64,000 nucleotides of DNA. It comes from Welwitschia mirabilis. Taxonomy: Eukaryota; Gnetophyta; Gnetopsida; Welwitschiales. The translations under genes were made by a program, and so were the position numbers. Below are positions 13,377 to 25,980 of the stretch, piece after piece. The stretch spans positions 116,529,755 through 116,593,754 of the forward strand of contig JBOZIK010000001.1 of NCBI GenBank assembly GCA_051453625.1, in the 5' to 3' direction. Numbering within the stretch: position 1 is the first letter of the stretch; every line of letters begins with the position of its first letter. A model generated the notes under the pieces. That model saw only the letters and a list, made by a program, of their open reading frames with translations, did not search any database and had not been told where the DNA came from.

Positions 13377-13875
13377 AAGCTATAATACATCTGTTTTATA
13401 CTTTTAAGTAGCTTCCCTTTCTATCTCTCCTAATTGTTGTACTTACAAAGTTGAATTTATCTTTTTTCAACATTTTATAAATTATTGAATAAGTTGGAAT
13501 GTTTTCTAGAGACTTTCTAATCAAAGATATTAATCATCATGATAACACCAATTATCTCTTATGCTTGGAATGATTAAGCCTCTTAAAATTCTCTTCTTCC
13601 TCTACCCTTTAGTTTGACTTCATAGTGTACACTCTCTAAAGGTTATACTATATATCAACTTTAAAGTTTATCAAATACTCTTTTGCTATACATGAAATTT
13701 TAATCTTTCTCATTTCCTAAGGTCATAAAGCTTACTTGATTATGGAAAACATTGTGAACTAGCATGTCATTTATGAGAGATTGGATAAATGCCTTATAAT
13801 TGGTTTTATAAGAAATTTCTAAGAACATAGTTGAATACACTCATAGATGGTTAAAAACAATTCAATTTCATAAGC

Positions 13876-15768
13876 CAAACTATCTCAATGGCCTTCTTAC
13901 TTCATCCTAAACATAAATAAATTTAGACTATTAATTTACAATTGTAAAATCGAATATTACAATACAACCTCTTACTCCAAATTATGATACTTAGCTCTAA
14001 ATTTGTTAAGTAGAAATTTCTCAACCCTAAGCTTCTAGATTGTAAATCTCTTTCAGTCTACACTCCTTCACTGTTTGCTTTCTTTAATATCTCTTTGACA
14101 CTTCTACTTGTATAATGTAGTTGAATTTCCATGTACAACATAGCACTTAACAGGTCAAGGAAAAGCAAGGAAAGCTTATTCATGATAGTACATAGGTTAC
14201 CAAGATAAGCTAAAGAGGTAACCCTCATGTAATATGCTAATAGGATTATATAAGTAAATCTTATAATAATAATTCCATATATATTGATAGGTCTTGGTCA
14301 TGGACTGCTACTTTCCAGAAAGGCTAAGTTTAATGAAATAGTTTGTAGCTATAAGTTTTAATACTTTTGAAGCTTAGAAAATAGAAGAATGGGGTGCATG
14401 TTATAGATAGAGGAACTATAGGTTATGAATAGAGATAGAATAGAATAATATAAAAGTTGTAAGTATCATCATACATATTTTTCAAATAATTCCTAAGAGT
14501 AAGAAAATACATCTGGAAGTACTTTTCCTTTGAAACTACAACACAAGAAAATTTATATGGAATTATCATCAAGGATCAAGTAAAGTCGTAACTATTAAAT
14601 GTCAATCAAATAAGAAAATATTTATTTTCTAAAAGATGCCATTTATTATTTACCTACTTCAGATTTTTTATATTAAAGCCATCTTTGTAGAGTTGACACA
14701 TATACATTTCCCCTGTGGCTCTATTCATAGATCACCATGTTTTTCTTCAGAATGACAACATCAAATTCCAAATTTTCTTCTAANNNNNNNNNNNNNNNNN
14801 NNNNNNNNNNNNNNNNNNNNNNNNNNNNNNNNNNNNNNNNNNNNNNNNNNNNNNNNNNNNNNNNNNNNNNNNNNNNNNNNNNNCAAACTATCTCAATGGC
14901 CTTCTTACTTCATCCTAAACATAAAAAAATTTAGATTGTTAATTTACAATTGTAAAATCGAATATTACAATTAACAACCTCTTACTCCAAATTATGATAC
15001 TTAGCTCTAAATTTGTTAAGTAGAAATTTCTCAACCCTAAGCTTGTAGATTGTAAATTTCTTTCACTCTACACTCCTTCACTGTTTACTTTCTTTAATGC
15101 CTCTTTGACACTTCTACTTGTATAATGTATTTGAATTTCCACGTATAACATAGCACTTAACAGGTCAAGGATAAGCAAGGAAAGATTATTCATGATAGTA
15201 CACAGGTTACCAAGATAAGCTAAAGAGGTAACCCTCATGTAATATGCTAATAGAATTATATAAGTAAATCTTATAATAATAATTCCATAGATATTGATAG
15301 GTCTTGGTCATGAACTGCTACTTTCCAGAAAGGCTAAGTTTCATGTAATAATTTGTAGCTATAAGTTTAAATACTTTTGAAGCTTAGAAAATAGAAGAAT
15401 GAGGTGCATGTTATAAATAGAGGAACTATAGGTTATGAACAGAGTTAGGATATAATAATATAAAATTTGTAAGTATCGTCATACATATTTTTCAAATAAT
15501 TCCTAAGAGTAAGAAAACACATCTGGAAGCGCTTTTCCTTTGAAACTACAACATAAGAAAATTTATATGGAATTATCACCAAGGATCAAGTAAAGTCATA
15601 ACTATTAAATGTCAATCAAATAAGAAAATGTTTATTTTCTAAAAGATGCCATTTATTATTTCCCTATATTAAAGCCATCTTTGTAGAGTTGACACATATA
15701 CATTTCACTTGTGGCTCTGTTCATAGATCACCATGTTTTTCTTTAGAATGATAACATCAAATTCCAAT
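13876..15768. repeat. 0.9-kb direct duplication on both sides of a 100-N gap
   Basis: Positions 13876-14783 recur at 14884-15768 in the same orientation, differing by roughly one base in twenty plus small indels (for example, a short segment near 14660 is missing from the second copy). The gap at 14784-14883 falls exactly between them. The divergence argues against simple allelic overlap, unless heterozygosity is very high. Confidence 0.85.
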
Positions 15769-17670
15769 TTCATTATAAGTAATTATCATGTAATCTTAAC
15801 CATTATCTTAACTTATTACAAATGAACTTTATGGTTGGAATGTTGAACTCTTATAGAAAACAAACTTGGACATAAGGGTTTGATTAACAAGTAAGATGAT
15901 AATTTTTAAAAGTGCAAGTCAATGTATGTTCATTGAAATTACCTATACTAGATCTTCTCTCTACCATATTTGTCCCACATTACCTATGCTAAAACTTGCA
16001 CTCTTAAGAATGTATGCTAAACTCTAAGGTTCATACAATATAGAAGGATTACATTTATTTTTGAAATGATAACATATTAGTTTTTTATCTTCCAATTTTG
16101 CATTTATATATATATTTGTATTTTAACAATAAAGCATATTAACCTGGATAAAGCACAAATATTGGAATGATATATAACTCATAATCCCTTGTATTTGATA
16201 CATTAGATGACACATGAAATGCAATGGAACAGTTGGTTATCAAAAGAAGTATGAGGTCCTAAGATTGAATCTCTAAGAGAGCATTTTTCTGGCATTGTAT
16301 CTGACATGTTATGTTTAAAAGAAGCTCATTTTCTTGAAGAATAAGCTTATACCAATCCCTTCGTGCAATTTTGATACAATTTGCTCATCACATTTTGTCA
16401 AATGTCATGAAAGAATCATTGAGAAAACTATTGGAATAGAACAAATCATTAACCTATTTCTATACTTATTGATACCCATAACATAGAAAATAGTGTAGTG
16501 GGTGAGAGAGGGATTTCAGATAGAGAAGACAAAAAAGAGAAATTAGGGGTAATAATATTAATGGTAGCATGTTGATAACCAGCAGAAAGTAGGTGAGCAA
16601 GGCGGTGCTTTAAGAGGGTAGATGAGCTAGTAGACTAATCACTACAAGAAAAGGAATCAAAGGAAGAAAAGACCCATTGGCATAGTAATGGGTTGAATAG
16701 CATCAAATAATAGGAATATAGATAAAGGTAACAAGAATGCAAGAACTACAACAATGATACATCAATGGGTGAGCAGTGTAGGTAACCACTAAAGCAGGAG
16801 GATCTTTAGATACAATGAGTGAGTAAGTAGAAGGTAGGACATTAGAAGAAATATCAAAGATGAAATTTAGGTCCAGGATTGAGGGAAGAGATGCAAGTAG
16901 ACTAACATCACATCAGGTAGATTTACAGTAGTTAATCAGTATGATGTAGCTGAGAATACACCCACTAACAATAACATAGCTAGGAAAAACTATAGCTTAG
17001 AGGTTAGTATACGGTGGTAGTCAAGGAAAATCAGTGCCTTAGCTAAGTCAATCAATTCATTATGCCATCTAGAATCCTCACAAAAATCTCTATCAAACTT
17101 GTAGTACATTGGGTTACTTAGCATTACTCTGTGCAATCCTTTGTTGCATGAATTTTTGAATTTGTTGACATTTGAAATTGAACAAGCTTTTTCACTTTTT
17201 TTACCAAACTCGCATCCATGAATCTCGAGTCATTAGTCAAGTTACCACCTCTAATCCAGACCTTTCATTGGCTACACACTTCGTAGCATCACCTTATTTC
17301 AATGGTGCTCATGACATAGGTTTGAAATTAGAAGTCCATTAAGGGAGAGCAAGGTAATAGGGATAGGTCACATAAGCCTTCTATCATTTCACTAGTATCA
17401 GTTAAGCATTGTTGATTTTGAATGCCAATAGAAAGTTGAGAAAATGCATCTGGTCTTAACTTTTTAGAGTATGGATTAATAAATAAACTTAAAATTTTCA
17501 AGATGAAAATCAATTGAAAACATTTCACCCTATTTTGCCTCCATCATAGAATGAGCAATAATCAATAGATATTTTAGAAAACATAACATCAAATAAGTAG
17601 AAAATAGAAAATATATTTTTCCACTTACTTCTTATTATGAATGGATATGAATCACATGAGAGAATATAGA

Positions 17671-17700
17671 TCTTCTTCTTTCTTTCTTTCTTTCCTTTTT
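17671..17700. repeat. CT-rich (CTTT)n microsatellite
   Basis: A short run of tcttctttctttctttc followed by a T-rich stretch. Simple sequence only. Confidence 0.85.
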
Positions 17701-17856
17701 GTTTTTTAAATAAAATAGGATTTAATAACTTAAAATTTTTAGGGATTTCTTTTTAATCTAATGACAATATTCTCAAGTATATCTACTCTTTCATGTTATG
17801 AGAAATCTATGCTTACACTCTAATGTTAATACTAGAATAAGTTAACAACAACTATG

Positions 17857-18896
17857 CCTTTTAAGAATTTCATGAATATTGAGCTCATTAAAAAATAAAG
17901 GCTATTCGAAATGCAAAAGTTAAAGATCATGCAAAAAATAAAAGAAAAACCAAGAACCATATAACAATGAAATGAAAATCATAAGAACTATATAAGAAAG
18001 GAAATGAAAATCATAAAATCATACAAGTATAATGAAAAAACATAAAAACCATACAAGAAGAAGACAAAAGATGATAAAAACCTTATCCAAATTAACACAA
18101 AGATTCAATAACTTCTGAAGATTCCAAGGCTCGAAGGTATCCAAGTTCCAAGGTTTAGTAGTAAAGTTCTCTCTAAAAACAAAAGTGAGGGGAAAGGGGA
18201 AGGAGGGTATTATTTATAACTAGGGTTTGATGAAATGCAAAGGATCACAAGAATATGAAGATAAAACATCATAAAGGAGGCTGGTCAAGATGGTGAAAGT
18301 TGATAAAGATTTAGTAATCACCTTTATTCCATTCCTTGCCAGCCACTGGGTGCATTAATATCATAAAAATAAATGGTGATGCTCATCATGAAATAATGAG
18401 TAATTTCTAAAAATCATATTTAAACTATTTTGTAGATATAAATGAAACAACTCAAAAATTTTAACCACAAGAATCATAATTAAATCATGAGAATTTTCAA
18501 GAAGGGCAAAGTTATGACTACTATAAAATGTGGGGTATTATTGCATAAAATTTTTGCAATCAAATTACACCAATAAAAATTAGGAAGTAAATAGTTGCAT
18601 TAATTAAAATAGCTTGAAGACTCTATAATAATAAAATAATTTTAATTAGATCTTTAAGCTAAATCTTTGGACTTAAAAAATCTAGACATGACAGTTTTGA
18701 ATTGGGAGAGAATCCATGTAGATTTTTATGCATAAGTCTATTAATTTAGAAATAACATTAACACAAATAGAAATATGTATACATTTAAGATCAGTAGTAC
18801 TTCATCTCTTAGCTTATTTATGTTTAAGTAATAACTCTTACAAGAAATCATTTTGAGATGAATTGGAAGTTTCTTGTTTAATAGAAGAATTAAGAT
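17857..18896 (-). repeat. Inner gypsy LTR copy B (left-truncated) plus flank
   Basis: The LTR part (17857-18693) matches copy C from ccttttaagaatttcatg to gacatgaca, about 96% by eye. The next 200 bases (18694-18896) match the flank of copy C as well. Two independent insertions would not share flanks, so B is a segmental copy of C rather than a separate insertion. Left of 17857 the homology to A and C stops abruptly, so the copy is truncated. It ends at the 100-N gap 18897-18996. Confidence 0.75.
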
Positions 18897-18996
18897 NNNN
18901 NNNNNNNNNNNNNNNNNNNNNNNNNNNNNNNNNNNNNNNNNNNNNNNNNNNNNNNNNNNNNNNNNNNNNNNNNNNNNNNNNNNNNNNNNNNNNNNN

Positions 18997-20166
18997 ATTA
19001 CTCCATAATAGATTTAAATAATCTAGTTGCACACAATCCAGGAGGGACAAATGATAAATTGGTTACATTTTTCCTATTTATCCTAGAAGTTTAATCCCAA
19101 AGCCTCAGGACTCCCTTTAGAGAGTATTATTCCTTGAAGTCCAAATAAGTAGTTACCTTGGTCAATTATAGTTTTCTTATTAATAACCAAAATAAGTTAA
19201 ATCAATAACTTATCACAAGACTTAGGCAAGATGGAAAGGATTGCAATACAAGTACATAAGAGAACACTAACATTAGGTGTATGTAGTCTAAACAGATCAT
19301 GAAAACTTCATTTATATGTAAGAAAAACCTTTTAAGAATTTCATGAATATTGAGCTCATTAAAAAATAAAGGCTATTCGAAATGTAAAAGTTAAAGACCA
19401 TGCAAAAAATAAAAGAAAAGCCGAGAACCATATAAGAATGAAATGAAAATCATAAAAACCATATAAGAAAGGAAATGAAAATCATAAAATCATACAAGTA
19501 TGAAATGAAAAAACATAAAAACCATATAAGAAGAAGACAAAAGACGATAAAAACCTTATCCAAATTAACACAAAGATTCAATAACTTCTGAAGATTCCAA
19601 GGCTTGAAGGTATTCAAGTGCCAAGGTTTAGTAGCAAAGTTCTCTCTAAAAACAAAAGTGAGGGGAAAGGGGAAGGAGGGTATTATTTATAACTAGGGTT
19701 TGATGAAATGCGAAGGATCACAAGAATATGAAGATAAAATATCATAAAGGAGGCTGGTCGAGATGGTGAAAGTTGATAAAGATTTAGTAATCACCTTATT
19801 CCATTCCTTGCCAGGCCACTGGGTGCATTAATATCATAAAAATAAATGGTGATGCTCATTATGAAATAATGAGTAATTTATAAAAATCATATTTAAACTA
19901 TTTTCTAGATATAAATGAAACAACTCAAAAATTTTAACCATAGGAATCATAATTAAATCATGAGAATTTTCAACAAGGGCAAAGTTATGCCTATTATAAA
20001 ATGTGGGGTATTATTGCATAAAATTTTTGCAATCAAATTACACCAATGAAAATTAGGAAGTAAATAGATCCATTAACTAAAATAGCTTGAAGAATCTATA
20101 ATAATAAAATAATTTTAATTAAATTTTTAAGCTAAATCTTTAGACTCAAAAAATCTAGACATGATA
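18997..20166 (-). repeat. Inner gypsy LTR copy C (5' LTR side)
   Basis: This is homologous to copy A over its whole visible length, starting at attactccataatagattt right after the gap and ending at gacatgata (20158-20166). On the minus strand the LTR would begin with TATCATGTC (TGTCATGTC in copy B, a canonical TG start). With A as 3' LTR and the polypurine tract on its right, C would be the 5' LTR of the same minus-strand element. Its PBS side lies in the gap or is lost, so this assignment is inferred. Confidence 0.6.
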
Positions 20167-20249
20167 GTTTTAAATTGGGAGAGAATCCATGTAGATTTTT
20201 ATGCATAAGTCTATTAATTTACAAATAACATTAACACAAATAGAAATAT

Positions 20250-22195
20250 GTATGCATTTAAGATCAGTAGTACTCCATCCCTTAGCTTATTTATGTTTAA
20301 GTAATAACTCTTATAAGAAATCATTTTGAGATGAATTGGAAGTTTCTTGTTTAATAGAAGAATTAAGATGTTTGAAAATTGGTCCCAATTCTAAAAAAGT
20401 TTTATATTCTTTATTAATTACTTAGTAAATAAAGATGAAGATGAAATGATTAGCTCATAAATTTTTTAAGAGAAATTGTCATAATTGGGTGTGGACTTTT
20501 TTACTAATGTTCTTTTCCTTATTAAGGTCACTAATGGATTCCTCCTCATGTGATTTCTTAAGTGATAATGGTTGTAATTCAATGATCTCTTTATTGATGT
20601 CGCCTAATGCCTCATCCCTTTTTTTATAACTCTCTAATACATAACCTTCTTTACATGGTTGTTCATATTCTGATTCATCCTTTGACATGTTTAACCCTTT
20701 ATGAAAGTTTAGATTTCTCATGCATAATTGATTCTTTACTAGTGCATTTCTATACTTAATATCCTCCTGTATTTCTTCATTGGTTTCTTCATCATTCCTA
20801 AAGGATGTAGCTTGAGTACCATTGGCTTTACTATCCTTAATCCTTTCAATGTTTTCAAAACTCTCAAATTCATGGATTATAGGAAGGTCTTCCTTTTGTT
20901 CATTGAGAACTCTAATGATTTGAGCATTAGTCTAGGTTATTTATTAGAGGATTTTCTCAAGGTTACTTAGGGAAGAGGAGCATTATTTCAAACTTCTCTT
21001 AAGTTCTTGGTTAATTTAGTTTTCAGTATCCATGAATTTTATTACTGACTCCTCAAAGAGGATGGATAAAGGTGGTTGTTATTAAATGAAGATGAATTAT
21101 AAGGATTAAATGATGAAGGATAATGGTCATAAGATGAAATGAAAGGTGTGAAATCAAACTCTTATTGAAAATTAGATGTTTGAAATTCAAGATAGGGAGT
21201 TTGATTTATATGTAGAGGATGTTACTCAAATGAATATAAAAAGGAGAGTGAAGGGTAAGGGTTGCATTGGATGTAGTCCTCTACAGTTTTTTTAAGCTAA
21301 ATGTAATCTGTTACAGTTTTAGATTGAATACAATTAGGTGTGATATAGGGATTATTATAGTTTCCATAGGTAAATTAGGGTTCATAAGGTACTTTGTTCC
21401 ATCTTTTAAAAAGATTATGTTCCCAACTCATGTCAATTTTTCATAAATAAGTTTATGAGGTTCATTAAAAGGTACATATTTTTATCAAGTTTTATAGATT
21501 TAGAGGAGGCCTCATATTAGAAAATTTTTAGAGAGTTCAGACGAGGATCTATAAAAATTTTGAGAAGTTTTCAAAAAGAAAGTCTAGTAACACTAACTAG
21601 GGAAGGCAACAACATTAGTCAAGATGAAAATTATGGTTTCATTGAACTTTTAGAGGTTCATATAGTTATCGCAAAGTATTTGTTGTTATAGGGTCATGAA
21701 AAAACCTAAAATGGGAATAAGAATATGAGGACATATGAAACCAATATTAATGAAAAATAAATTATAAAAGTTTTAATGTTTTTAATGTTTATGATAACAA
21801 ACCTACATAGAAAATTAAAACTAGGATTAAAAGTGCAAAAATTAAAATTCATACAAAGTGAGTTACATTTTTAGTTTATTCACTCCTTGTTTGTAATCTA
21901 CATAAACTTTGTTAGACGTATAACCAAATCAAATTAAAGTAAAAAAAACTAAAAAGAAACTCAAAAAGGACTAGTTTAGGTATCATTGAAAATGACCAGT
22001 ACCAACCACTATAGAGAAAACTAAGAAAACCACATACATAAGAAATAGAAAGAGGACCACTTCAAGTATCACTAGAAAGGACCAGTTTGAGTATCATTGG
22101 ATAGGACTAGTACCTACCACTAGAAAAACAAAAATTAACTAACAAAGACTTATAAGAAAGTAAAGTTTGTGCTCTTTCTAAGCAGCTACCATGTC
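20250..22195 (-). pseudogene. Decayed gag region of an Athila/Tat-type gypsy element
   Basis: Read on the minus strand away from the primer-binding site at 22.2 kb, the sequence has long, partly open, charged stretches. The best preserved (20721-20479) includes KEGYVLESY, EALGDINKEIIELQPL and KKSHEEES. A stretch like 'E-IEL-PL' is typical of the Gag-to-protease region of Tat/Athila elements. Upstream in the same frame one reads an acidic Glu/Asn-rich stretch around 21040-20730 (for example KFMDTEN). Several stop codons interrupt it. The reading of the gypsy family rests on PBS type plus these weak protein signals. No RT is present downstream because the inner element interrupts there. Confidence 0.45.
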
Positions 22196-22200
22196 ATTAT

Positions 22201-22220
22201 CCCTAGCAACGATACCGAAA
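22201..22220 (-). other. Primer-binding site, gypsy (tRNA-Asp-like)
   Basis: On the minus strand this reads TTTCGGTATCGTTGCTAGGG. It is a mutated form of the TGGCGCCGTTGCCGGGGA type PBS used by Athila/Tat gypsy elements. It lies directly inside the edge of the LTR-like repeat at 22221-23532, which sets the element's direction as minus. Confidence 0.55.
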
Positions 22221-23532
22221 TCTATTTATTTTAGTATATGAACTGGATTTAAAACTAGGTAAGAGGCTAATCAGAATTTACAAAAACTATTACTAACTTT
22301 CAAGTTATAAAAAAAAGGAAAAAAAAAAAGGATTTGGAAATTTTTTGTTTGAAACTTCATTGAAAAAAATGAGAAGTAAGTAAGCTCTAAGTATCTACTC
22401 AATTCATCCTTTAATGATTCCTCACTTGAACGTATGCTATTGTATCCTAAAATAAACTTTAAACTATCAACTATAGAGGCTTGAGTCATGGTAACATAAT
22501 CTCATTTATCATATAAGTATTGATGAATTTAATAGTTACTGATCCTTCATAGCCTAATAATAAAAATGAAAAGTATGAACTTAAAGTACATAAGATTCAT
22601 GTCATTACTAAGAGTTAGACCAATTAACTATTTGAATTCACTCAATTAACCAAATAAAACTTGAAAGTACATTGTTACTTAATAATCTTAGTACAAAATA
22701 AATTGAAACTAATAATCAAAAGAAAACAATGCTTTAGTATTGAATCAGGAATAGGCACATTACACCAAAGATGAAGGAAGACGAAAGAACTCCTTAATCT
22801 ATTCTCAAAAGCATGCTTACTTTTCAAAGAAGTTCTTAAAAGAAAATCCTAACTTGATACTTCAAGATTCTATCTTTACCTAAATCAAGAATGATTACGA
22901 TGAAGGACTCAAGGCCATTTTATAGGTGAGAATGGGGTTAGGAAATGGTTACAAGTCTTTAGCTTATAATATTGGATGAGAGTTTATATAATGATGGCAT
23001 TAGGTAGGGCATTTTGTCATCTTTTCTTAAGTGAAAATCCTTATGATGAGGCCAACCACTTGGTTTCTAGATATTGCTGCTACTATCAACCACTAGTATC
23101 ATCATGTATTTTCACCATTATTTTACTTAGCAAAACCACATGTCACTATTGCATATTATTGTTATTACCACCATGTATCATTAATAATACCAATTACTTT
23201 TGATGTGGAATTTAATCAAGCCCATAATTGCATTTAGTTTAAATTTTCATAATAATTTAGGAACATAAGAATGGAGGTGTTTTTCTCAGAAGGACAAGCA
23301 GTGCTGGGTAACCTGAATGGTGATGTTAGTGTTTTAGCTTGAATAATCATCATCTTTTGCAAAATTCCTCAAGTTTTCATAAATAACCTAAAAATTTCAT
23401 GTACAAACTATAAATCCACATTTATTGTAGAAAATTAATAGAATACATGTTTTTATAATAAAATTGATTATATTGATGTCTTTTATTAAGATAATTTGGT
23501 TATTTAATTTGATTATAATGTCAACTTTTACA
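22221..23532 (-). repeat. Gypsy LTR-like repeat, copy 2 (probable 5' LTR of the outer element)
   Basis: This matches copy 1 at 7.29-8.32 and 9.80-10.02 kb in the same orientation. Its left edge abuts the PBS, as a minus-strand 5' LTR should. Its right edge, near cttttaca, is followed by the gag of an unrelated copia-like element, so the outer gypsy element probably inserted into that gag. Length is about 1.3 kb. Small open frames inside it resemble nothing. Confidence 0.6.
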
Positions 23533-23559
23533 TGCTAATAATGTGTCATCATGAGGTAT

Positions 23560-24570
23560 GTGCTCACTCATATCATCAAAGTCAAAGTTGTCTAAAACTA
23601 CATTTGATTTAAAAGTTTCAACATCATTAAGTGTATTAAATTATTTACTAACTGCATTGGACTTTAGGTTCATACTTTATCTTATTCCAAGGTATCCTAC
23701 AGAAGTCCATGATATGGCCTTCTATTCTGCATTGTGAGCACTAATATTTGTTTTTCTTATAAGTCATAGTATTTTGAACTTTCTTCTTGTTTAACATAGT
23801 CTAAGTAGACTTCTTGTTTTGCAGAGTCCAAGTAGACTTCTTATTTTGCTATTTCTACACAGACTTATCATGATGTGATTTCCTTCATAGATGGAATTTG
23901 CTAGCAAATTATTTATGTTAACAAGGAAGATTGCAAGAATAAGAAACTTTGCATGCGACATTAGATGAAGAAGATCCCATGAAGTTAAATTAAGTTTCAG
24001 TGGAAATGAAATCCTTACTAAGTGTATTAAAACCAATATTATTTAGTGCTTACTGCCATGTAGTAGCATAATATAATTATGTAAGAATGATTCTTTCAAA
24101 TAATAAAGGATTAATTTGACATAATGAATGCAAACTTATTTTTGTGAACTAATCTCTGCTAACTTTACCTCAATGTCTTACATCTTTGAGATCAATTGAC
24201 ACATCTGTTCTTTTTCATAATGAAGACTATTCATGCAAACTATGAGATTAAGAATCTCTAGATCATTTTTGAAGTAGAATGTATCATTCAAAGCACAAAA
24301 GCTGGTGTAGCTAGTTTTGGTTTTATCTACTAACTTCTTATGTTAATAAGTGATAGATTTCTACATAATCTCTATCAGGTTTTCATTAATCTTTTATCAA
24401 GTAGCTTCTTTAGCCAGATCCTAAAGAGGTATATGAGTATGAGCCAAAAAATCTTTTTTATAATCATAAATATGCATAGTTAACATGAAATCCTCATGCC
24501 AAATCTTACGTAACCGATCATCTTAAAGAGTGACTTTAATATTAATCATGATCCCAGTGGTGAGAATAGG
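23560..24570 (-). pseudogene. Decayed copia-type gag with CCHC zinc knuckle
   Basis: On the minus strand the segment 24560-24100 is largely open apart from scattered stops. It reads as a hydrophilic protein (WHEDFMLTMHIYDYKKD, CMNSLHYEKEQMCQLISKM). Further on, 23740-23699 encodes CSQCRIEGHIMDFC, an exact C-X2-C-X4-H-X4-C retroviral-type zinc knuckle of the nucleocapsid part of Gag, which binds element RNA. Order and spacing fit a copia Gag. The relic stops at 23.53 kb, where the gypsy LTR begins, so downstream protease/pol are missing here. It is preceded (higher coordinates) by the repeat shared with another copia relic at 60.3-61.3 kb. Confidence 0.6.
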
Positions 24571-24639
24571 CATGAAAGATTCTAACAACTAATGAAACTT
24601 ACCCTTTGATGTTGATGCCCTAGTTGAAAAAGGATGAAT

Positions 24640-25640
24640 ACCAAAAGAGAATTAATAAGTTATAAGATAAAGTCAAGAATCAAAGGGATCATGCTTACAT
24701 CCATAACTAAAAAAATGATCTATCCATTGGACAATAAAATCTTGTTAAACCTAAAAAGGATATAAGTAAAAAGAAAGAACCAAAAGATGGTATAATTTCA
24801 AGAAAGGGGATCTTGCTCTCGTCCACAATTTCAAGTGATCTATTCAAGTCATAATGCAATAAATGCAAAGAGAAAAAATGTTACAACGGAAAGGTATAGT
24901 TACAATGTAAGAAAATCATCCAAAAATCAAGTGATCTATACAAACCACAAAGTGTGATAACCAAGAAGCCCCTCCTAAATAGTAAAAACCTATGTGCACG
25001 AGAAATAAAAACAAAGATACTTTGCTTAAAATTTATTAATGTGAGTGAGATAAATTTTAATGCAAGAGTCCTAAATTAATTACTAAATGGTAAAAATATC
25101 AAAATTGGTCAATTTTAAAGCTCACTCCTAAATCCAAATAGTGATCCTCTCCTCTCCTCTCCAAGGGCAGTACCCTTGTCTCTAAAGGAAGTAAAAAGAT
25201 AAAATGTGAACTATGTTAGTGAAGTATTCAAGTCGTCACCTAGATTCAGCTAGATTAGCTATATACCTCTCTTAAGGGAGATTACCATGCAATATCAGTG
25301 ACTTACTTACACCTTAGACTTAGTAAATTTTAGACCTTATTAAACGTGTGTACCTTGTGCCTCAAGCCTTCAACCAATATACCCTCAATTACTAAGGTGT
25401 ATGCAAGAATCTAGACCTCAGGGTGCTCAAGACATTTTCACTTATAGACTAAACTTCACATTTATGGTAATAAAGACTAGACAATAAGCTTTAAAAAGCA
25501 GTGTAAATCCCAACATGGATGTTTATTTACATAAGGCTCCACATGCTTCCCACCAACTAAAATGTATTATCACTAAAAACATTAAGTGTTTAAGGGGTAA
25601 AAGGTAATTTCCATTTTTATTACTTAAGTAAGATTTATAA
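24640..25640 (-). repeat. Copia 5' LTR/leader-like repeat, copy 1
   Basis: This is homologous to 60330-61345 in the same orientation, although diverged to perhaps two thirds identity. Matching phrases are 'tagtgatc...tccaaggg...accttgtct', 'caatat(c/t)agtgac(t/c)tactta' and 'caataagct'. Both copies sit immediately upstream (minus strand) of a copia-type gag, so the repeat is probably the 5' LTR plus untranslated leader of one copia family. LTR ends and PBS could not be fixed. It contains copies of the ggatcttgct motif near 24687 and 24808. Confidence 0.55.
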
Positions 25641-25786
25641 AATTATTAAGTGTAAGAAGAAAGAAGATGATCAACACATAACAAAAGGGACTAATTGTGG
25701 TATAATGAAGCTAAGTAGATCTTTCTCATCATTCAGCTTAACTTAATCTATCTAGAGCATAAAAAATAATCTAAGAGGAAGAAAAA

Positions 25787-25829
25787 ATCAAGTCAAGGGA
25801 TCTTGCTTCACATCCTAACTTAACTTGAT
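25787..25829. other. Hairpin with ggatcttgct core in loop
   Basis: The arms ATCAAGT (25787-25793) and ACTTGAT (25823-25829) are perfectly complementary around a loop containing gggatcttgcttcacatcc. Confidence 0.55.
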
Positions 25830-25943
25830 GAGAGAGGTTTGGTTACAATATTGAAAAGTACTAAAAAATCTTTAAAAAACTCAAAAAAGTATAAAAAAGA
25901 AAGAGCCTAAAAAGTTAGCAAAAGAGCTTAAAAAAAAAAAATT

Positions 25944-25980
25944 AAATCAAGGGATCTTGCTCAACATTCCAACTTGATTT
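25944..25980. other. Hairpin with ggatcttgct core in loop
   Basis: The arms AAATCAAG (25944-25951) and CTTGATTT (25973-25980) are perfectly complementary around a 21-base loop with the core ggatcttgctcaacattcc. Confidence 0.6.

Larger units (their letters stand above)
13377..17856 (-). mobile_element. Decayed interior of the inner gypsy element
   Basis: This stretch lies between inner LTR A and LTR B and should carry gag-pol on the minus strand. I could not read a confident protease, RT, RNase H or integrase motif, so it is either extremely decayed or belongs to a non-autonomous element. It contains a 0.9-kb duplication around a gap (13876-15768), a somewhat GC-richer purine-rich part (about 16490-16990) and a CT-rich microsatellite (17671-17700). 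No host gene was recognised. Confidence 0.4.

Noticed and set aside
13377-17856. Readable RT or integrase in the inner gypsy interior
   Set aside because: I searched the minus-strand reading for typical gypsy RT and integrase motifs and found none convincing, so no pol domain is claimed there.
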